Assembly (NCBI RefSeq): GCF_019430945.1
Contig: NZ_JAHYCB010000016.1
Span: 1 to 64,000 of the forward strand
Length of the DNA stretch: 64,000 nucleotides
Source: Neorhizobium populisoli
GTDB taxonomy: Bacteria > Pseudomonadota > Alphaproteobacteria > Rhizobiales > Rhizobiaceae
Reading direction: 5' to 3'
The notes under the pieces were generated by a model, which saw only the letters and a list, made by a program, of their open reading frames with translations, was not told the DNA's origin and made no database searches. Positions within the stretch are counted from its first letter, which is position 1, and every line of letters starts with the position of its first letter. Shown one piece after another: positions 7,975-15,044 of this stretch. Position numbers and translations under genes: made by a program.

Positions 7975-9561
7975 TTATTCGGCGATCGACCATTTTTCCG
8001 GATGCGCCTGGTAGGGGCCGCCGCCGGGGGCGGGGGTCCAGACGAAATCCTTCAGCTTTGCGGACGCGACGCCGTAGCGGTTCGCTACCCAAAGCGTTCC
8101 CCAAGGCAGGTCCTTGTTCATCACCTTGCAGACCTCTTGGTAACGGGCATCGCGCTTGGCAGCGTCGGTTTCACCAAGGGCTGCATCAAGCGCCTTGGTC
8201 AGGTCCGGCATGCGCACGCGGGCGACGTTCGGGCCGGCCGGCGGAATCTGCTTTTCGTTGAGACCGACATTGATACTGCCCGCATCCGGGCCGTTCTGTA
8301 GGCCAGCATAGACCATCTGGAACTGGGACGTATCGGGTGTCGGGTTGAGCACGATACTGTTGTAGGTCGGCGTATCGACCGCGCGTGGCGTAACATTGAT
8401 GCCGGCCTGGCCGAGCATTGCCTGAACCGCAGCCATGACGTTGGCGGCTAGTGGCGTGGTGTAGTATGTCAGCAGCGTGATAGGCTTGTTGCCGTTGATC
8501 TGGTCCCAGCCGGCCTCTTTGAGAAGCTGCTTGGCTTTTTCCGGATTGTAGGCATAGGGCTCGATATTTTTCGGCACGACTTGTTCGGAAACATAGGCGC
8601 AATTCGCCGTTTTCGCGGCACCGCCGTACAGGCTTTGAATAATCGCGTCGCGGTTGATCGCATACATCACCGCCTGGCGGACACGCGCATCCTTCCAGAT
8701 CGGGGAGTCATGGTTGAAGCCAAGATAATTGACGACAAAGCTGTCGCCTTCGATGATGCGAAAGTCCTTGTTGTTCTTGAACGCTCCAAGGTCATTCGAG
8801 TCCACATAGGTGAACTGGATCTCGCCGGCGCGTAGTGCCGCAATCGCCGCCGCCGGATTGGCGAAATAGCGGTTGATGACCTTTTCGAGCGCAGGTTTTC
8901 CGCCGCGGTAGTCGCTGTTGGCAGCCATTTCGACATATTGGTCGGTGACGTATCTGGTGAACTTGAACGGACCCGTGCCGATCGGCGTCGTCGACCACCA
9001 GGTATTCTTGGCCAATTGGTCCGGCGCGATCTGCGACAGCGCGTGTTCCGGTAGCATCATCACCTTGGTCAGCGTGTCCATCAAGCTCGAGGATGGAGCC
9101 GAAAGCTTGATCACCAGCGTTTTGTGGTCCACAGCCTCGACAGAGGAGACTGCCGTCAAACGCGCCGCCAGAACCGAACCGGTCTTGGCGTTCTGGGCGA
9201 GGCCCATGGTAAACTTGGCGTCCTTTGCGGTGAACGGCTTGCCGTCATGCCATTTCGCATCGGCAAGCTTGAACGTATATGTCAACTGGTCGGCACTGAC
9301 CTCATAGGATGAGGCCAGCAGGCCGACCACCTTCTGCAGCTTTTCGTCATAGGTGACCAGCGGCTCGAAATAGACGCTGAGCCAGGTGAAGCCGCTCGTA
9401 GCTGCAAGCGGATTGAAGTTGCCTTGAAACCCTCCCGGGCCGACATCGAAGCCGCCCGACAGGGTCGCGGCCTGCGCGGGAGCGGTCAGCATTGGCATTG
9501 CGGTCGTGGCCATCATCGCGGCAATCGCGATGGCGGATGATATTTTCGACATTGCGTTCAT
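7975..9561 (-). CDS. periplasmic substrate-binding protein of the peptide-type importer
   Basis: This SBP_bac_5 (DppA/OppA) family lipid-free binding protein has 528 residues. A signal peptide covers about residues 1-31 and ends APAQA-A. The family pattern KWHDGKPFTAKDA lies in the first lobe. The start at 9561 has a good ribosome site (AGGAG, 5 bases before ATG); a longer frame to 9702 has none. The first four bases overlap the stop region of the upstream regulator gene, so regulator and transporter appear to form one operon. The ligand is unknown from sequence, and peptide, sugar-acid or amino-sugar substrates are all possible in this family. Confidence 0.9.
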   Translation of the reverse strand: MNAMSKISSAIAIAAMMATTAMPMLTAPAQAATLSGGFDVGPGGFQGNFNPLAATSGFTWLSVYFEPLVTYDEKLQKVVGLLASSYEVSADQLTYTFKLADAKWHDGKPFTAKDAKFTMGLAQNAKTGSVLAARLTAVSSVEAVDHKTLVIKLSAPSSSLMDTLTKVMMLPEHALSQIAPDQLAKNTWWSTTPIGTGPFKFTRYVTDQYVEMAANSDYRGGKPALEKVINRYFANPAAAIAALRAGEIQFTYVDSNDLGAFKNNKDFRIIEGDSFVVNYLGFNHDSPIWKDARVRQAVMYAINRDAIIQSLYGGAAKTANCAYVSEQVVPKNIEPYAYNPEKAKQLLKEAGWDQINGNKPITLLTYYTTPLAANVMAAVQAMLGQAGINVTPRAVDTPTYNSIVLNPTPDTSQFQMVYAGLQNGPDAGSINVGLNEKQIPPAGPNVARVRMPDLTKALDAALGETDAAKRDARYQEVCKVMNKDLPWGTLWVANRYGVASAKLKDFVWTPAPGGGPYQAHPEKWSIAE

Positions 9562-10289
9562 TGTACTCCTCCCACATTTGAACTCGTTTTGTTGGCAGCG
9601 ATCACCCGGGAAATGCCTTCGTAATGGCGGTCCAGGCGCTTTTGTGCTTCCGTGACGTTCTTCGCCTCCACCGCATCGACGATCGCTGCGTGATCCCTCC
9701 ACGTTGCGATCGGGTCGACATTGTCGAGGTTCACGAAATCCGACGCCTTGTAGAAGGCGAGCCAGAAGACATCGATGAGGCGCCCAAGCGTATCGTTGTT
9801 CTGGCAGCGGAAAAGCAGAGTATGGAAAAGCTGGTCCTCGTCTGCGAAGGACCTGCCGCGCTCCGCCAGAACGCCCATCCGATCGACGGTGATGCGCAAT
9901 TCGGCAATATCTTCGTCACTGATCATCTCAATCGTCTTGCCGATCAGGCCGACTTCGAGGGTGCGGCGGATCTCGATGACTTCCTCGATCTGGCGAAGGG
10001 CGCCACCAAGGCCATAAGCAAGATTGTCGAGAAGCGGTTCGAACGAGAACGCCTTTACGAAAATGCCAACGCCGCGGCGTGATTCCAGGACACCGAGTGA
10101 TTCGAGCGCCTTGATGCCTTCACGCAGAGAGTTGCGGCTGACGCCGAGTTGGTTGGCCAGATCCGCTTCCGCCGGCAACAGCGTGCCGGGCTTGAGGCCA
10201 TTGTCGCCTATAAAGGCGCGAAGACTTTCCTGCACGGAAACGTGGAGGAGCGGCGCGCGGGCCAACGGCTTGATGGACTTGAGCGACAT
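9558..10289 (-). CDS. GntR/FadR-family regulator of the aldolase/NanE-NanK island (NanR-like)
   Basis: An N-terminal winged helix (PAEADLANQLGVSRNSLREG) is followed by an all-helical FCD effector domain with metal-ligand-type Asp/His residues (for example DEDQLFHTLLF). I place the start at ATG 10289 (M-S-L-K-S). The longer frame reaches a TTG at 10355 but would put the palindromic operator inside the gene. Its stop overlaps the start of the binding-protein gene, so it heads the transporter operon. It faces the NanE-NanK gene, as E. coli NanR (also FadR type) controls nan genes. It is likely a repressor released by an intermediate of the pathway. Confidence 0.85.
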   Translation of the reverse strand: MSLKSIKPLARAPLLHVSVQESLRAFIGDNGLKPGTLLPAEADLANQLGVSRNSLREGIKALESLGVLESRRGVGIFVKAFSFEPLLDNLAYGLGGALRQIEEVIEIRRTLEVGLIGKTIEMISDEDIAELRITVDRMGVLAERGRSFADEDQLFHTLLFRCQNNDTLGRLIDVFWLAFYKASDFVNLDNVDPIATWRDHAAIVDAVEAKNVTEAQKRLDRHYEGISRVIAANKTSSNVGGVQ

Positions 10290-10329
10290 GCCAGTCTCAT
10301 TTCCTATCTTCATCATGCGAGGCGAAGAC

Positions 10330-10365
10330 ATATCCACTTGTAGGATATCTGTCAATCGGATATCC
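10330..10365. promoter_or_regulatory. probable operator for the NanR-like regulator
   Basis: Three related half-sites are packed into 36 bases between the divergent genes. ATATCC (10330-10335) and GGATAT (10343-10348) form a perfect inverted repeat with a 7-base spacer. A self-palindromic GGATATCC follows at 10358-10365. FadR-family repressors commonly bind such repeats near their own promoter, and E. coli NanR uses repeated GGTATA. The match in arrangement is suggestive; binding is inferred. Confidence 0.6.
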
Positions 10366-10402
10366 CTTTCGCGCTCAGTGTGTGAGATTTAAGGAGGAAG
10401 AG

Positions 10403-11926
10403 GTGGTGCTGCAGGGCTTGGTGGTTTCGTGTCAACCGGTTCCCGCCGGTCCTCAGGACAATGCCGATTTCGTGGTCGGCTACGCCAAGGCGGCACTGGC
10501 ATCAGGGGCGGTGGCGCTTCGGATCGAGTCGATCGCTTATGTCTCCGCGGTTCGCGCGGTCACCGATGCGCCGATAATAGGTCTCATCAAGCGTGACCTA
10601 CCCGATAGTCCGGTACGCATTACACCGTTTGTGGCGGACGTTGAGGCGCTTGCGGATGCGGGAGCAGACATTATCGCCTTCGACGCAACGGATAGGGTTC
10701 GTCCTGCTTCCATCCAGGCGCTTATCGGTGCCGTCAAGGCCAAAGGGCGAGCCGCCATGGCCGACTGTTCCTGCCTTGACGATGCGCGGTATGCGCTCGC
10801 AGCCGGCGTCGATTTCGTCGGGACGACACTTTCCGGTTATGTCGGGGGGCCTGAGCCGAGAGAGCCGGACCTGACTTTGATCTCGGCAATCCGCGCATTG
10901 ACCTCAAATGTGATCGCCGAGGGTCGTATCCGCTCTCCCGATCAGGCCGCCGATGCGGTGCGAGCAGGGGCTTCAGCTGTCGTTGTCGGCTCTGCGATCA
11001 CGCGTACCGAGCATGTAACCAACTGGTTCAATGAGGCGGTTTCCAGAGCCCTTGTCGACAAGGACGAAGAAGCGGTTCTCGCGATCGATATCGGCGGCAC
11101 CAAAACGATGGCCGCTCTGGTATCGGGCTCCGATGTGCTCGAAGTAATTACGGTCGCTACAGATCGAAGCACGGGGCCCGATCTTTGGCTGGCTGGCATC
11201 GCTGACAGCACCGCCGCATGGAACGGCCGTTATCGTCGCGTAGGCATCGCTGCAACTGGCCTTGTTCGCGAGGGCTGTTGGCGGGCGCTCAATCCGGCGA
11301 CATTGACCATACCGGGGGACTATAACCTGAGCAAAAAGGCGCAGCGTGTGTTCAAGGCGCCCGTTTACGCGATAAATGACGCACAAGCTGCGGCTTGGGG
11401 CGAATACCGGTTCGGCGCCGGAAACGCAGAGGACATGGTCTTTCTCACCATTTCCACGGGCATCGGCGGCGGGATCGTTATGGACGGTCGGTTACGGAGA
11501 GGACTTGCGGGACATTTTGGACTTGTCCGCGGTCGCGCACCGGACGGTGAGCCCCTGGAAAACGTCGTTTCTGGGCGCTGGATGGCGGCCTGCGCCGCCC
11601 AGTCAGGTTATCCTGTCGACGCAATGGAAGTTTTCGCCCGGTGGCGTCAAGGCGAGGAATGGGCCACTAAAATCGTGTTGCAGTCGGCGAAGCATATGGC
11701 TTTGCTTTGCGAAGATATTCAACTGACGCTCGATCCTGAAACAATTGTCATTGGCGGAGGCATCGGTCTCGCCAAAGGCTTTATAGAGGAGATGTCTCGA
11801 CACCTCTCATCGCGTTTTAGGCCGAACCTCGTGGCGGCCAAGCTTGATCGCCAGGCTGGTACAATTGGTGTTGCCGACCTGGTCAAAAACCAATACCACC
11901 GCAGGGCTCATATACTTCAACGGTAG
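10403..11926 (+). CDS. bifunctional N-acetylmannosamine-6-phosphate epimerase / ROK-family kinase (NanE-NanK fusion)
   Basis: Residues 1 to about 215 match NanE. The catalytic Lys is in GLIKRD and the catalytic Glu in IAEGRI, together with the DATDRVRP segment and an ASAVVVGSAITR phosphate site. From about residue 222 an ROK kinase follows: DIGGTK nucleotide loop, INDAQAAAWGE, and STGIGGGIV. The predicted reactions are ManNAc to ManNAc-6-P (NanK) and ManNAc-6-P to GlcNAc-6-P (NanE). The usual ROK zinc cluster (C-x-C-G-x2-G-C) is absent from the stretch after GLAGHFG, though the Glu-x-x-x-SG end is kept (LENVVSG). The start is taken at GTG 10403, five bases after AAGGAGG; GTG 10382 lies upstream of that site. 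It faces the regulator across the operator. The fusion points to amino-sugar/sialic acid catabolism. Confidence 0.88.
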   Translation: MVLQGLVVSCQPVPAGPQDNADFVVGYAKAALASGAVALRIESIAYVSAVRAVTDAPIIGLIKRDLPDSPVRITPFVADVEALADAGADIIAFDATDRVRPASIQALIGAVKAKGRAAMADCSCLDDARYALAAGVDFVGTTLSGYVGGPEPREPDLTLISAIRALTSNVIAEGRIRSPDQAADAVRAGASAVVVGSAITRTEHVTNWFNEAVSRALVDKDEEAVLAIDIGGTKTMAALVSGSDVLEVITVATDRSTGPDLWLAGIADSTAAWNGRYRRVGIAATGLVREGCWRALNPATLTIPGDYNLSKKAQRVFKAPVYAINDAQAAAWGEYRFGAGNAEDMVFLTISTGIGGGIVMDGRLRRGLAGHFGLVRGRAPDGEPLENVVSGRWMAACAAQSGYPVDAMEVFARWRQGEEWATKIVLQSAKHMALLCEDIQLTLDPETIVIGGGIGLAKGFIEEMSRHLSSRFRPNLVAAKLDRQAGTIGVADLVKNQYHRRAHILQR

Positions 11927-11969
11927 TTTTTTTGGGTGCTGCAACTTTTGTGCGCCGTCGACCATCCAT

Positions 11970-12157
11970 TGACCCACTCCCCTCGGCATAAGGAACGTCA
12001 CGTCATTCGGATCGTTCTTCTCATGGTCAACCGCTCCACCGTTCAGAAAGTGCATAACTTCAGGATCAAGCTCAAGATTAATGAAATCAGCGCGGTCATC
12101 CGGGCAACTGGGCCTAAGCGTCAGTCGCATCGTTTGTAAGACAGAAATTTTGAGCAT
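11970..12157 (-). pseudogene. truncated GNAT-family acetyltransferase (N-terminal remnant)
   Basis: The minus-strand frame reads TMRLTLRPSCPDDRADF and then ELDPEVMHFLNGG. This is the typical opening of RimJ/RimL-type GNAT acetyltransferases. After FLMPRG (about 11975) the similarity stops and the frame runs into antisense of the NanE-NanK 3' end. The acetyl-CoA-binding part is missing, so this is a remnant. It probably marks the junction where the amino-sugar island was inserted or where an older gene was cut. Confidence 0.6.
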
Positions 12158-12378
12158 TTCACATGTTAACATCAACCGGAGCCACTGACCAAGCGGTTCA
12201 CGAACGACGGTCACTTTTCGTCAGGCACGCCCGTCCTTCGGACGAATCGCAACTAACTCCAAAGAAAGGCTTCCGTTACGCCGTCACTGAAGAAGGCGGC
12301 GAAGAGGCCGCCAGATAATCAAGTGGATTGAGTTGCGACACGGCTAGTGTCAGTGCCCCTTGACTCTCACGCCAACCA

Positions 12379-12393
12379 GAACATAATGAGAAC
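12379..12393 (+). promoter_or_regulatory. LexA (SOS) box, GAAC-N7-GAAC
   Basis: GAACATAATGAGAAC matches the direct-repeat LexA site of alphaproteobacteria (GAAC-N7-GAAC). It ends 17 bases before the start codon at 12411. An almost identical box at the same spacing precedes the paralogous gene at 26976-27482. Damage-inducible expression is inferred from this site. Confidence 0.75.
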
Positions 12394-12410
12394 ATCAAAA
12401 AGGATGTCTC

Positions 12411-12566
12411 ATGGGCGTAGTGCTGAAATATCTCGTCTTACCTATCAAAAAAGCTCCCGCCAGCACCGTCCCTGCTGAAGTGCGGCAAGCCTCGGATGCT
12501 GCTTCTGCCGAACGAATTGCACCTTCCGCTGGCCCGGTGTTCGAACAGGAGGTGTCCAATGGATGA
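12411..12566 (+). CDS. 51-residue SOS-box-controlled protein, short form of the 168-residue paralogue at 26976-27482
   Basis: A ribosome site AAGGA precedes the ATG. The product opens with KYLVLPIKKAPASTVPAEVR and continues QASDAASAERIA. It then jumps to PSAGPVFEQE. The 168-residue paralogue has the same opening (KFIVMPFKK...RQASNAASAERIA) and the same ending (PSAGPLFEQE), but about 115 more residues between. The short form therefore looks like an in-frame internal deletion, or a minimal version, with both conserved ends kept. The gene heads a run of four overlapping small ORFs. Function is unknown; a DNA-damage-related role is inferred from the LexA box only. Confidence 0.65.
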   Translation: MGVVLKYLVLPIKKAPASTVPAEVRQASDAASAERIAPSAGPVFEQEVSNG

Positions 12567-12834
12567 TGGGCTGAGACATCTTGCAGAACCGATCTGCGGA
12601 GCTTGCGGAGGCGGCCTTGAATACGACGGCGGCGAACCTCGGCCGGAGGACGTTGTCGCCTGCGAAAAGTGCGGCGCCTCTGCCACATACGCGGAGGTCG
12701 CCGAAGACCTCACTGCATTTTACGATGAATGGAACCGGGGCGTACCGCATCCCCAACGCCGGTTTGCCATGCGCATTGTTGCCGTTGGTCGCGAAGAGGA
12801 TTTTACATGCAAGCCGGTTCGCCTGAACTACTGA
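12559..12834 (+). CDS. small zinc-ribbon-like protein, second gene of the SOS cluster
   Basis: This 91-residue product starts at ATG 12559 behind a strong AGGAGG site and overlaps the previous gene by 8 bases. Two Cys pairs, CGAC (about residues 13-16) and CEKC (about 35-38), lie 18 residues apart and could bind one zinc ion. The remainder is charged and soluble, with no transmembrane segment. The product is not recognised beyond this. Its position suggests co-expression with the LexA-controlled gene. Confidence 0.65.
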   Translation: MDDGLRHLAEPICGACGGGLEYDGGEPRPEDVVACEKCGASATYAEVAEDLTAFYDEWNRGVPHPQRRFAMRIVAVGREEDFTCKPVRLNY

Positions 12835-13007
12835 GCGACCTCGCTTGGGCGGTAGAAGCTGAACTAGCCTTCCACGACGGTGACGCAAAAGCGGCTATTG
12901 CAGCGTTGATCGAGGATCGCAGGCAACTTCATGACCAACTGGAGCTCGCCGATGCCGCCATCAGCAGAGGCTACACTCGCGGATGGCGGCCAGGGCATGG
13001 CCGGTGA
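12807..13007 (+). CDS. small helical protein, third gene of the SOS cluster
   Basis: This 66-residue frame begins at ATG 12807 with GAGGA upstream and overlaps the zinc-ribbon gene by 28 bases. Residues 5-55 are rich in Ala, Glu and Leu (for example LAWAVEAELAFHDGDAKAAI) and likely form two helices. A basic Arg-Gly tail follows. No family is recognised. Confidence 0.5.
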   Translation: MQAGSPELLSDLAWAVEAELAFHDGDAKAAIAALIEDRRQLHDQLELADAAISRGYTRGWRPGHGR

Positions 13008-13200
13008 TACCCGCACCGCCGTCCTCGACCGCATTCGTGACCTGCCGGAAGTCGCAAGTCTGTATGAGTTCGCGGTGGTCGTGAATGCTGGCCATGACCA
13101 GGACCGCATCGTCAATGTGCTCTTTCAACTGGCCAAGGAGGGCGCGGTCGAATTGCTGACGGGGAACCGACTGCGGCGGAAAAACCTCCCCAATATGTGA
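12952..13200 (+). CDS. small putative winged-helix-like protein, fourth gene of the SOS cluster
   Basis: This frame gives about 82 residues when read from ATG 12952 (GGAG 7 bases before). ATG 12931 and ATG 12997 are alternatives, and the last gives the smallest overlap with the previous gene. The stretch TAVLDRIRDLPEVASLYEF and then VNVLFQLAKEGAVEL with a basic end resembles a small helix-turn-helix or wing, but this is only an impression. It closes the overlapping run. Confidence 0.5.
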   Translation: MPPSAEATLADGGQGMAGDTRTAVLDRIRDLPEVASLYEFAVVVNAGHDQDRIVNVLFQLAKEGAVELLTGNRLRRKNLPNM

Positions 13201-13319
13201 GCTTGCGCCGCATTTGACTCGACCTTTCCAATTTTTTGCTTACATTCGCACTATCGTCACCCGTTTTTGAGCTGTGACGGCAGGGGGATTCGACGCGCTC
13301 TCGCTCGCTAGGAGCCAGC

Positions 13320-13508
13320 ATGATGACCCCGCATGGATTGCAGGATAGGTATTTCGTTGTTCAGGAGATCGATCGGACTTGGTCGATTTGCGACCGAGAT
13401 ATTGTCGAGGTGGAGCGAAATCATCGTATCGTTACATCACTGACGCCCGAGCACGCGATCCGACTTTTGCGGAAGCTGAACGAGGCTCAAAGCGAAGCGG
13501 TCCTTTGA
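13320..13508 (+). CDS. 62-residue hypothetical protein
   Basis: A good ribosome site (TAGGAG) lies 5-6 bases before the paired ATG codons. The product (RYFVVQEIDRTWSICDRD ... LLRKLNEAQSEAVL) is soluble and acidic, with a beta-rich front and a C-terminal helix. It is not recognised. It is separated from the SOS cluster by about 120 bases that could hold its own promoter. Confidence 0.55.
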   Translation: MMTPHGLQDRYFVVQEIDRTWSICDRDIVEVERNHRIVTSLTPEHAIRLLRKLNEAQSEAVL

Positions 13509-13582
13509 AATCGAGCTTGCGGTTTCGGGTGCCGACCGAAGCAGAAAGTCCCGCTGAGTTGCGCCGCGGGGGGGATCGAGTC

Positions 13583-13798
13583 TCAGACAGCCCGGCATTG
13601 GGTTAGGTCGCCCGCAAAGATCGTTTTAGCCTTAGGCAGGAGTTTGTGATCTGATTTCGCGATAGTCGTCCAAAAATCACGACCCAGAGCGCTCCTCATC
13701 ACCAGATACCGGACTACCGGTTCGCCCATCACGGGCCGCCTTATTGATAGACGGAAACGCACGCCTTCCACTTCGCGCTCAATAAGTTCTCGAGTCAT
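13583..13798 (-). CDS. 71-residue hypothetical protein behind a FixK-type box
   Basis: The ATG at 13798 follows AAGGGGAACAAT. The product begins MTRELIEREVEGVRFRLSIR and is basic, beta-rich and soluble; no family is recognised. A perfect FNR/FixK-type palindrome (TTGAT-N4-ATCAA) is centred 53 bases upstream of the start, which suggests oxygen-dependent control. It converges with the gene at 13320. Confidence 0.55.
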   Translation of the reverse strand: MTRELIEREVEGVRFRLSIRRPVMGEPVVRYLVMRSALGRDFWTTIAKSDHKLLPKAKTIFAGDLTQCRAV

Positions 13799-13844
13799 AT
13801 TGTTCCCCTTTTCTCAACCTTGGGATGAAACAAGGGTTTTTGCA

Positions 13845-13858
13845 TTGATTTACATCAA
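13845..13858. promoter_or_regulatory. FNR/FixK-type box (anaerobox)
   Basis: TTGATTTACATCAA is a perfect TTGAT-N4-ATCAA palindrome, the site used by FnrN/FixK activators in rhizobia. It lies 47-60 bases upstream of the minus-strand start at 13798. No plus-strand gene with a ribosome site follows closely, so the minus-strand gene is the likely target. Confidence 0.6.
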
Positions 13859-13993
13859 AACCTTTTCTCGCGAAGGTCGCTTTAATGCGTGCGGCGGAAC
13901 CAAATCCCGGCCCCTGCATTTTATGTCCGTCGCGGCGGCATGCTCGTCCCCCTCCGCAGAGATCTCTCAATCTCCGCCGCCGCGACGCCCCCC

Positions 13994-14355
13994 TCAAGCA
14001 AGCCTCTCCGCCGTGTAGCTCTTGATCAGCGTCTCGCCGACCTGGCAGACATTCATAAAGCCACCGACGTTCGGCGAGCCTGCCTGGTGCCGCATGAGCG
14101 CCGGCATGCCCGCAACCGGATCGTCAGCGAACCGATCGAAGACCCCAGCCGGTACCGTTGGCGTGACGAGGCAGTAGGGTATGTCCTGTTTTTTACCATC
14201 CGTATTCGCTGCTGACACGATTAGGGAGGCCGGACCATCCTTGCCCCAGCCAGCGACAACAATTTCGACGTCGTCGAAGCCGAGCCGGCAGTATGCGTCG
14301 AAAAGGAATGCTCTCGCCGAGTGTTATCGAAGGCGCCGACGCAGATCGCGCCGAC
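13994..14355 (-). pseudogene. frameshifted hypothetical gene (about 110-120 residues when joined)
   Basis: The last 74 residues form an open frame ending KSYTAERLA. In-frame sequence upstream still reads as protein (FDAYCRLGFDDVEIVVAGWG, then KDGPASLIVSAANTDGKK) although no ATG is available. Further upstream the coding pattern continues in another frame (VVGAICVGAFDNTRR). One frameshift near 14310 and stops in front explain the pattern. The family is not recognised. The intact version elsewhere would likely start near 14355 or beyond. Confidence 0.45.
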
Positions 14356-14381
14356 AACCGAGCGGGTTCAATAGTTTAGCT

Positions 14382-14576
14382 TTATCGGCATAAGCCAGCG
14401 ACGGCGACAGACGCCTGCAAATACTTATCCGCCGGATCGCCGCTCTCCGACTCTGGTTCGACCGCGAACCGCGACGATGCTGGTGTTCCGCCCATTGAGC
14501 CGAGGCACCGCAACAGCAGCGTCTGCCCCGGTACGCCGAGCTCGCCGGTTGCGTGACGCCGTGTGCTCTGTTCCAA
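14382..14576 (-). pseudogene. truncated paralogue of the 100-residue protein at 15045-15347
   Basis: The frame contains GELGVPGQTLLLRCLGSMGG, then TPASSRFAVE and SGDPADKY, almost the same as the C-terminal half of the gene at 15045-15347. The N-terminal half of that protein is missing, and the frame instead opens with unrelated residues. Its own end carries extra residues (LQASVAVAGLCR) in place of the paralogue stop. It is best read as a partial duplicate. Confidence 0.55.
14420..14558. repeat. 139-bp segment, copy A of a direct duplication (copy B 15050-15188)
   Basis: The two segments start with AATACTTRTCCGCCGGATCG and end with GCGTGACG. They have equal length and by eye are about 85 percent identical, with most differences at third codon positions of the minus-strand frame. 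The spacing is 630 bases. In between lie two tiny membrane-protein genes. The third-position pattern suggests selection on the protein before or after duplication. Confidence 0.7.
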
Positions 14577-14581
14577 GCATT

Positions 14582-14644
14582 CTAGTATTTTCTTATGTCG
14601 GCCGAGAGGCTGACGACGAGTTTTTCAAGGTCGGTCGCGGGCAT
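14582..14644 (-). pseudogene. possible fragment of a phage tail-tape-measure N terminus
   Basis: A 20-residue minus-strand frame (MPATDLEKLVVSLSADIRKY) with GAGG upstream resembles the opening of phage tail tape-measure proteins, which often begin with a LEKLVVSLSADI-like helix. The frame ends at TAG immediately afterwards. Short length makes this uncertain; it may be a prophage scar. Confidence 0.3.
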
Positions 14645-14792
14645 CAGCGGATGCCTCTAATGCGCGCACGACGGCGCGCCGCCGCCGGAGCGGTGGTGAA
14701 ATGGTTCATGGAAAACCTTTATAGCACGGTGGCCGCGATTGATTGGCGCCGCGGAATATGCTTAAATCCCTTTAGATCAAGGGGATATGGTC

Positions 14793-14909
14793 ATGATGAC
14801 CGCGATGACATGGCCGGAATTTGCAGCGCTGACCGTTGTGCCAACTCTGCTGGCCTTGGTAGGGCTGGCCGTAGCATTTCTGGGAACGGACGATCGGACG
14901 CGATTATAA
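14793..14909 (+). CDS. 38-residue membrane protein
   Basis: ATG 14793 follows AAGGGGAT at good spacing. The product (MMTAMTWPEFAALTVVPTLL ... LGTDDRTRL) has one hydrophobic helix at about residues 9-31 and a short charged tail, so it is probably a single-pass inner-membrane protein. It is followed 36 bases later by a second tiny membrane protein on the same strand, so the two form a pair. Family unknown. Confidence 0.55.
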   Translation: MMTAMTWPEFAALTVVPTLLALVGLAVAFLGTDDRTRL

Positions 14910-14945
14910 CGTTCGCCTATGTTTCAACTTTCTCGGGGAGAAGAC

Positions 14946-15044
14946 ATGATGTCATTTCTGCTTGGATGGATGATGCCGTTTGGATTGGCCGCAACGGCAA
15001 TCGGGCTGGCTTACGCTCACGAGCGGCTTATGCGGCGCGGCTAG
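14946..15044 (+). CDS. 32-residue membrane protein
   Basis: ATG 14946 follows CGGGGAG. The product (MMSFLLGWMMPFGLAATAIG, then LAYAHERLMRRG) is one hydrophobic helix with a basic C-terminal end, consistent with a single-pass membrane protein with its tail in the cytoplasm. It ends one base before the converging gene at 15045. Family unknown. Confidence 0.55.
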   Translation: MMSFLLGWMMPFGLAATAIGLAYAHERLMRRG

